Origin: Mesorhizobium sp. L-2-11
GTDB lineage: Bacteria; Pseudomonadota; Alphaproteobacteria; Rhizobiales; Rhizobiaceae
Direction of reading: 5' to 3'
NCBI RefSeq assembly: GCF_016756595.1
Contig: NZ_AP023257.1
Coordinates: forward strand, 3,984,001-4,048,000
DNA length: 64,000 nucleotides
Shown here one piece after another: positions 57,966-64,000 of this stretch. Position numbers and translations under genes: made by a program. Within the stretch, counting starts at the first letter, position 1. Every line of letters starts with the position of its first letter. The notes below the pieces were generated by a model. That model was not told where the DNA came from and made no database searches. It saw nothing but the letters and a program-made list of their open reading frames with translations.

Positions 57966-58280
57966 ATGCAGAAGATTAGAAAAGGCGACAAGGTCGTCGT
58001 GCTGGCCGGCAAGGACAAGGGCCGTTCGGGCGAAGTCCTTTCGGTACAGCCGAAGGAAGACACCGCGCTGGTGCGCGGCGTCAACATGATCCGTCGTCAC
58101 CAGAAGCAGTCCCAGTCCCAAGAGGGCGGGATCATCACCAAGGAAGCGCCGATCCAGCTGTCGAACATCGCGCTGGCCGACCCCAAGGATGGCAAGCCGA
58201 CCCGCGTCGGCTTCATCTTCCAGAAGGACGGCAAGAAGGTGCGCGTCGCCAAGCGCTCGGGAGAAGTCATCAATGGCTAA
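57966..58280 (+). CDS. rplX: 50S ribosomal protein L24
   Basis: 104 residues with the KOW motif [20 protein letters not shown]. Overlaps the rplE start by 8 bp. Confidence 0.97.
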   Translation: MQKIRKGDKVVVLAGKDKGRSGEVLSVQPKEDTALVRGVNMIRRHQKQSQSQEGGIITKEAPIQLSNIALADPKDGKPTRVGFIFQKDGKKVRVAKRSGEVING

Positions 58281-58851
58281 GGCTCAAACCAAGCAGGCGA
58301 CTGCCCAGAACACGCCGCGCCTCAAGCAGGTCTACAACGAGACCATCCGCAAGGCGCTGCAGGAGCAGTTCGGCTACGAGAACGAGATGCAGGTTCCGCG
58401 CATCGACAAGATCGTGCTGAACATGGGCGTCGGCGAGGCGACCGGCGATTCGAAGAAGCCTTCGATCGCCGCGGAAGATCTTGCACTGATCGCCGGCCAG
58501 AAGGCCGTCGTCACCCATGCGCGCAACTCGATCGCCGGCTTCAAGGTCCGCGAAAAGATGCCGATCGGCGCCAAGGTCACGCTGCGCAAGGAACGCATGT
58601 ACGAGTTCCTCGACCGCCTGGTGAACATTGCGCTGCCGCGCGTCCGCGACTTCCGCGGACTCAATCCGAAGAGCTTCGATGGCCGTGGCAACTATGCCAT
58701 GGGCATCAAGGAACACATCGTGTTCCCGGAGATCAACTACGACAAGGTTGATCAGATCTGGGGCATGGACGTCATCGTTTGTACGACTGCGAAGACGGAC
58801 GACGAAGCCAGGGCATTGCTCAAGGCCTTCAACTTCCCCTTCCGCCAGTAA
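58273..58851 (+). CDS. rplE: 50S ribosomal protein L5
   Basis: 192 residues from ATG 58273 ([20 protein letters not shown]), inside the end of rplX; binds 5S rRNA. Conserved VLNMGVGEA and [11 protein letters not shown]. The N-terminus is about 12 residues longer than E. coli L5. Confidence 0.97.
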   Translation: MAKAQTKQATAQNTPRLKQVYNETIRKALQEQFGYENEMQVPRIDKIVLNMGVGEATGDSKKPSIAAEDLALIAGQKAVVTHARNSIAGFKVREKMPIGAKVTLRKERMYEFLDRLVNIALPRVRDFRGLNPKSFDGRGNYAMGIKEHIVFPEINYDKVDQIWGMDVIVCTTAKTDDEARALLKAFNFPFRQ

Positions 58852-58878
58852 CGGCAGCGAGAAAAGGAAAAATCTGAA

Positions 58879-59184
58879 ATGGCAAAGACCAGCTCAGTCG
58901 AGAAGAACAACAGGCGCCGCAAGCTTGTGGACCAGTACGCTGCCAAGCGTAAGGTGCTCAAGGCGATCATCATGGATCAGTCCAAGCCGATGGAAGAGCG
59001 CTTCCGCGCTCAGCTGAAGCTTGCGGCACTGCCGCGCAACTCGGCCAAGACCCGCATCCGCAACCGCTGCGAAGTCACCGGACGTCCGCGTGCCTACTAT
59101 CGCAAGCTCAAAGTATCGCGCATCGCGCTTCGTGATCTCGGCAACAACGGCCAGATCCCGGGCCTGGTCAAGTCGAGCTGGTAA
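58879..59184 (+). CDS. rpsN: 30S ribosomal protein S14
   Basis: 101 residues, the long zinc-free type: [20 protein letters not shown] shows loss of the CxxC pairs. GAAAAGGAAAAATCTGAA precedes ATG. Confidence 0.97.
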   Translation: MAKTSSVEKNNRRRKLVDQYAAKRKVLKAIIMDQSKPMEERFRAQLKLAALPRNSAKTRIRNRCEVTGRPRAYYRKLKVSRIALRDLGNNGQIPGLVKSSW

Positions 59185-59196
59185 GGAGGACATAAC

Positions 59197-59595
59197 ATGT
59201 CATTGAGCGATCCTCTCGGCGATATGCTGACCCGCATCCGCAACGCCTATGGCCGCAAGAAGTCGAGCGTTTCGACGCCGGCCTCGCGCCTGCGCACCCG
59301 CGTCCTCGACGTGCTGAAGGCGGAAGGCTATATCCGCGACTACAGCCAGACCGACTTCGACAACGGCAAGTCCGAAATCGAGATCGAGCTGAAGTATTTC
59401 GACGGTGCGCCGGTGGTGCGCGAAATCGCCCGCGTCTCGAAGCCGGGCCGTCGCGTTTACGTTTCGGCGAAGTCGATCCCGCACGTCGCCAACGGCCTCG
59501 GCATCGCCATCCTTTCGACACCGAAGGGCGTGATGGCCGACCACGAAGCGCGTGAACAGAATGTCGGCGGGGAAATCCTCTGCCAGATCTTCTGA
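59197..59595 (+). CDS. rpsH: 30S ribosomal protein S8
   Basis: 132 residues: [21 protein letters not shown]-terminal [10 protein letters not shown]8 is the spc-operon repressor in E. coli. TAAGGAGG precedes ATG. Confidence 0.98.
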   Translation: MSLSDPLGDMLTRIRNAYGRKKSSVSTPASRLRTRVLDVLKAEGYIRDYSQTDFDNGKSEIEIELKYFDGAPVVREIARVSKPGRRVYVSAKSIPHVANGLGIAILSTPKGVMADHEAREQNVGGEILCQIF

Positions 59596-59601
59596 TCTGC
59601 G

Positions 59602-59650
59602 GCGTGATCCCGGAACGTGGAATCCGGTTTTCGAACGCATGTTCGAAAAC
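59602..59650. repeat. degenerate GCATGATC-type repeat (rpsH-rplF gap)
   Basis: GCGTGATCCCGGAACGTGG followed by CCGGTTTTCG resembles the element at 40100-40148. Its right part forms a perfect hairpin GTTTTCGAAC-GCAT-GTTCGAAAAC (59627-59650). Confidence 0.65.
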
Positions 59651-59687
59651 AGAGACCTGAAACAAGAGAAGTGACGAGGACAACAAA

Positions 59688-60221
59688 ATGTCTCGTATTG
59701 GAAAGAAACCCGTTTCGCTGCCGCAGGGCGTGACCGCGACCGTCGACGGCCAGACCGTCACGGCGAAGGGCCCCAAGGGTGAGCTGAAATTCGTGGTCAA
59801 CGACGAAGTGCTGGTCAAGATGGAAGGTAGCGAGATCGCGGTCCAGCCACGCGACCAGAGCAAGACCGCCCGTTCCAAATGGGGCATGTCGCGCACGCAG
59901 ATCGTCAATATTCTGCAGGGCGTCAAGGACGGTTTCGAAAAGAAGCTCGAGATCACCGGAGTCGGCTATCGCGCCGCCATGCAGGGCAAGAACCTGCAGC
60001 TGGCGCTCGGCTTCAGCCACGACGTCGTCTACGAAACGCCGCAGGACATCACCATCACCGTGCCGAAGCCGACGGAAATCACCGTGACCGGCATCGACAA
60101 GCAGAAGGTCGGTCAGGTTGCTGCCGAAATCCGCGAATATCGCGGTCCCGAGCCCTACAAGGGCAAGGGCGTTCGTTACGCTGGCGAGAAGATCGTCCGC
60201 AAGGAAGGCAAGAAGAAGTAA
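59688..60221 (+). CDS. rplF: 50S ribosomal protein L6
   Basis: 177 residues: [21 protein letters not shown]-terminal signature [24 protein letters not shown]. Two related L6 domains complete. Confidence 0.98.
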   Translation: MSRIGKKPVSLPQGVTATVDGQTVTAKGPKGELKFVVNDEVLVKMEGSEIAVQPRDQSKTARSKWGMSRTQIVNILQGVKDGFEKKLEITGVGYRAAMQGKNLQLALGFSHDVVYETPQDITITVPKPTEITVTGIDKQKVGQVAAEIREYRGPEPYKGKGVRYAGEKIVRKEGKKK

Positions 60222-60228
60222 CTTCGTC

Positions 60229-60326
60229 AATGGTGAATGGTGAATGGTAAAATGGCAGTAGGATAGAGCAGGAGCCGGTCGGCACTTGGCTTCTACCATT
60301 CACCATTTTTCCATTCACCATTCACC
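60229..60326. repeat. inverted heptad-repeat element in rplF-rplR gap
   Basis: The left arm of TGGTGAA heptads (60232-60255) and right arm of TTCACCA heptads (60303-60326) are 24-bp inverted copies with one mismatch, around a 47-nt loop. Same design as 23451-23561 but different heptamer. Confidence 0.85.
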
Positions 60327-60414
60327 GCAAATCAACGCCGCGGGGAGCGGTCGCGGGAGGCTTGTCCTACCGCACAGGGTTGCCCCCGTTTTTTGAAGGC
60401 AAGGAACTGACATC

Positions 60415-60774
60415 ATGGGCTCGAAAGACTCCACCCAACGCCGCGCTCAGCGCGTCCGCCGCCAGATCAAGAAGGTCGCCGGCGAGCGTCCGCGTCTGTC
60501 GGTCCACCGCACGTCGAAGAACATCTACGTCCAGGTCATCGACGACGCCAGGGGCCACACCATCGTTGCCGCCTCGACGCTGGAGAAGGACCTCAAGGGT
60601 TCGCTCAAGACCGGTGCCGACACTGCCGCCGCTGCGGCAATCGGCAAGCTGATTGCCGAGCGCGCTGCGAAGGCCGGCGTCAAGGAAGTCGTCTTCGACC
60701 GCGGACCGTACATCTATCACGGCCGCGTCAAGGCGCTGGCCGAGGCTGCCCGTGAAGGTGGCTTGAGTTTCTAA
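60415..60774 (+). CDS. rplR: 50S ribosomal protein L18
   Basis: 119 residues: [20 protein letters not shown]; binds 5S rRNA with L5. 193-bp gap from rplF filled by the heptad-repeat element; a GCATGATC repeat begins 2 bp after its stop. Confidence 0.97.
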   Translation: MGSKDSTQRRAQRVRRQIKKVAGERPRLSVHRTSKNIYVQVIDDARGHTIVAASTLEKDLKGSLKTGADTAAAAAIGKLIAERAAKAGVKEVVFDRGPYIYHGRVKALAEAAREGGLSF

Positions 60775-60775
60775 A

Positions 60776-60838
60776 GCATGATCCCGAACCGGAGGTTTGC
60801 GCAGCAAAAAGTTGCAGACTTTTCGGATAAGATCATGC
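60776..60838. repeat. GCATGATC-type palindromic repeat (rplR-rpsE gap)
   Basis: GCATGATC (60776-60783) and GATCATGC (60831-60838) bound a 63-bp element with inner CCGAA/TTCGG and GCAAAAAGTTGC segments. It starts directly after the rplR stop codon. Confidence 0.8.
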
Positions 60839-60930
60839 GAAGGGAAAAATGAGTTTCGCTCCCGGCAACCCACAGAGGGAACCGGATATCATCATCAACC
60901 GTGCTTCCGGAAAAAAACAAGGAACAGGAT

Positions 60931-61494
60931 ATGGCACAGGAACGTAGGGATGGCGGCCGCGGCCGTGATCGCGAAGAGCGCGACGACGGCATGGTGGACA
61001 AGCTTGTCCACATCAACCGCGTCGCTAAGGTCGTCAAGGGCGGCCGGCGCTTCGGCTTTGCAGCACTCGTCGTCGTCGGCGACCAGAAGGGCCGCGTCGG
61101 CTTCGGTCACGGCAAGGCGCGCGAGGTGCCGGAGGCGATCCGCAAGGCGACCGAATCGGCCAAGCGCGACATGATCTTCGTGCCGCTGCGCTCGGGCCGC
61201 ACGCTGCATCACGACGTCGAAGGACGCTGGGGTGCCGGACGCGTCCTGCTGCGCGCTGCCAAGCAGGGTACCGGCATCATCGCCGGCGGCCCGATGCGCG
61301 CCGTTTTCGAGACGCTCGGCATGCATGACGTGGTCGCCAAGTCGATGGGTTCGTCGAACCCCTACAACATGGTTCGCGCCACCTTCGACGCGCTGAAGAG
61401 CCAGATGCATCCCAAGGATGTGGCTGCCGCGCGCGGCATCAAGTATTCGACCCTTCAGGCCCGCCGCGGCACCGCCGTTGCGGCCGAAGAATAG
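60931..61494 (+). CDS. rpsE: 30S ribosomal protein S5
   Basis: 187 residues from ATG 60931 ([20 protein letters not shown]), which follows AAGGAACAGGAT; the in-frame GTG 60901 is unlikely. Longer, charged N-terminus than E. coli S5. Conserved GVGDQKG-equivalent [20 protein letters not shown]. Confidence 0.97.
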   Translation: MAQERRDGGRGRDREERDDGMVDKLVHINRVAKVVKGGRRFGFAALVVVGDQKGRVGFGHGKAREVPEAIRKATESAKRDMIFVPLRSGRTLHHDVEGRWGAGRVLLRAAKQGTGIIAGGPMRAVFETLGMHDVVAKSMGSSNPYNMVRATFDALKSQMHPKDVAAARGIKYSTLQARRGTAVAAEE

Positions 61495-61518
61495 TCGCGC
61501 TGACCAGGGATTTTGACC

Positions 61519-61716
61519 ATGGCCAAGAAAGCAACCAAGACCATCACCGTCGAGCAGATCGGTTCGCCGATCCGCCGGCCGAAGGAGCAGCGCGCGACGC
61601 TGGTCGGCCTCGGCCTCAACAAGATGCACAAGCAGCGCACGCTGGAGGACACTCCCTCGGTGCGCGGCATGATCGCTGCCGTCCAGCATCTCGTCCGCGT
61701 CGTGGACGAGGGCTGA
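61519..61716 (+). CDS. rpmD: 50S ribosomal protein L30
   Basis: 65 residues from ATG 61519 ([20 protein letters not shown]); [20 protein letters not shown] is typical. Confidence 0.97.
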   Translation: MAKKATKTITVEQIGSPIRRPKEQRATLVGLGLNKMHKQRTLEDTPSVRGMIAAVQHLVRVVDEG

Positions 61717-61738
61717 ACCAGAGCGCAGGAGAACTCAG

Positions 61739-62212
61739 ATGAAACTCAACGATCTGCGTGACAAGGACGGCGCGACGCATTCCAGGAAGCGTCTCGGCCG
61801 AGGCATCGGTTCCGGCTCGGGCAAGACCGCCGGTCGCGGCGTCAAGGGCCAGAAGGCGCGCTCCGGCGTCGCCGTCAACGGCTTCGAGGGTGGCCAGATG
61901 CCGCTCTATCGGCGCTTGCCGAAGCGTGGCTTCAACAACATCTTCGCCAAGAGCTTTACCGTCGTGTCGCTGGCCCGCATCCAGGCCGCGCTCGATGCCA
62001 AGAAGCTCGATGCCAAGACGATCGTGACCGCCGAAGCGCTGGTCGCGGCCGGCGTCATCCGCCGCGTCAAGGACGGTGTGCGCATCCTCTCCGACGGTGA
62101 GATCAAGTCGAAGCTTGCCTTCGACGTGGCCGGCGCCTCCAAGGCTGCCATCGAGAAGATCGAAAAGGCCGGCGGTTCGGTGAAGCTGCCGGAAAAGGCA
62201 GCAGCCGAGTAA
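61739..62212 (+). CDS. rplO: 50S ribosomal protein L15
   Basis: 157 residues: [20 protein letters not shown], then [20 protein letters not shown]; normal length. Confidence 0.97.
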   Translation: MKLNDLRDKDGATHSRKRLGRGIGSGSGKTAGRGVKGQKARSGVAVNGFEGGQMPLYRRLPKRGFNNIFAKSFTVVSLARIQAALDAKKLDAKTIVTAEALVAAGVIRRVKDGVRILSDGEIKSKLAFDVAGASKAAIEKIEKAGGSVKLPEKAAAE

Positions 62213-62285
62213 CGGCGATTTGAAGCGCGATCGCCAGAGGTGGGACACGTTTCGCTTTTGATTGCGCTTTGATCCGCTCAATATG

Positions 62286-62307
62286 GCGGCCGCGTCAACG
62301 CGGCCGC
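62286..62307. repeat. perfect 10-bp hairpin between rplO and secY
   Basis: GCGGCCGCGT-CA-ACGCGGCCGC with only TTGCATG after it, so not a standard terminator. It lies in the 191-bp gap before secY and may tune secY expression or mRNA stability. Confidence 0.75.
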
Positions 62308-62403
62308 TTGCATGTTTGCAGTCCGGAGCTTATCTCGTGAGCTTCGGTGACACGCGCCGCCTGAGTTGCGGGCCATCGAGCGTGACCAAGCGGAGAATCA
62401 GGC

Positions 62404-64000
<1,597 letters not shown>

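Overview
The window reads as a chromosomal segment of a GC-rich alphaproteobacterium of the order Rhizobiales, most like Mesorhizobium. The signs are gene order (tuf - tRNA-Trp - secE - nusG - rplKAJL - rpoBC, then str, S10 and spc operons in one run), two EF-Tu genes, a BA14K-type secreted protein, small rhizobial-style membrane proteins, and several families of short palindromic intergenic repeats that I recall as frequent in rhizobial genomes. Species assignment is inference; no rRNA gene is present.

Layout. 1-7.3 kb: cell-envelope genes (cut N-acetylmuramoyl-L-alanine amidase, PBP1A), prfB with an intact +1 programmed frameshift site, a secreted hypothetical, a GFA-fold protein and an OmpA-type lipoprotein. 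7.3-15.7 kb: RhlE-type DEAD-box helicase and NAD kinase on the minus strand, then a minus-strand operon encoding a PotDBCA-like ABC importer with a metallo-beta-lactamase-fold hydrolase as its last gene, divergent from a TetR regulator; two spaced palindromes lie between them. 15.8-18.7 kb: small hypothetical, mostly membrane, proteins, a 23-bp minisatellite and tRNA-Thr. 18.7-23.5 kb: glyoxylate-to-glycerate module gcl-hyi-glxR with a divergent IclR regulator. 23.5-26.4 kb: RlmB-type rRNA methyltransferase, tRNA-Tyr, tRNA-Gly, a second GFA protein and a DMT exporter.

26.6-64 kb is the translation/transcription core. The first tuf gene is separated from tRNA-Trp-secE-nusG by an IS630-family element, a large tandem-duplicated ClpP-fold periplasmic protein and a YdjM-like membrane protein. 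secE-nusG-rplK-rplA-rplJ-rplL-rpoB-rpoC follows, then an IS4-family element inside a palindromic repeat, an L-arabinose/D-galactose 1-dehydrogenase-like gene and a small hypothetical. Next come rpsL-rpsG-fusA-tuf, the S10 operon (rpsJ to rpsQ), the spc operon (rplN to secY) and the start of adk, where the window ends.

Most of the window is conserved housekeeping DNA and I do not see a clear new defence or biosynthetic system. The observations most worth follow-up are: (i) the 542-residue protein at 29.5-31.1 kb, with two ClpP-like halves of which the second seems to have lost its catalytic serine; (ii) short repeat elements placed at stop codons or in ribosomal-protein intergenic gaps, including inverted heptad repeats that carry the stop codons of two convergent genes; (iii) a duplicated 48-bp unit in the rplC leader; (iv) the hydrolase-containing importer operon with paired operators; (v) the near-identical tuf pair.
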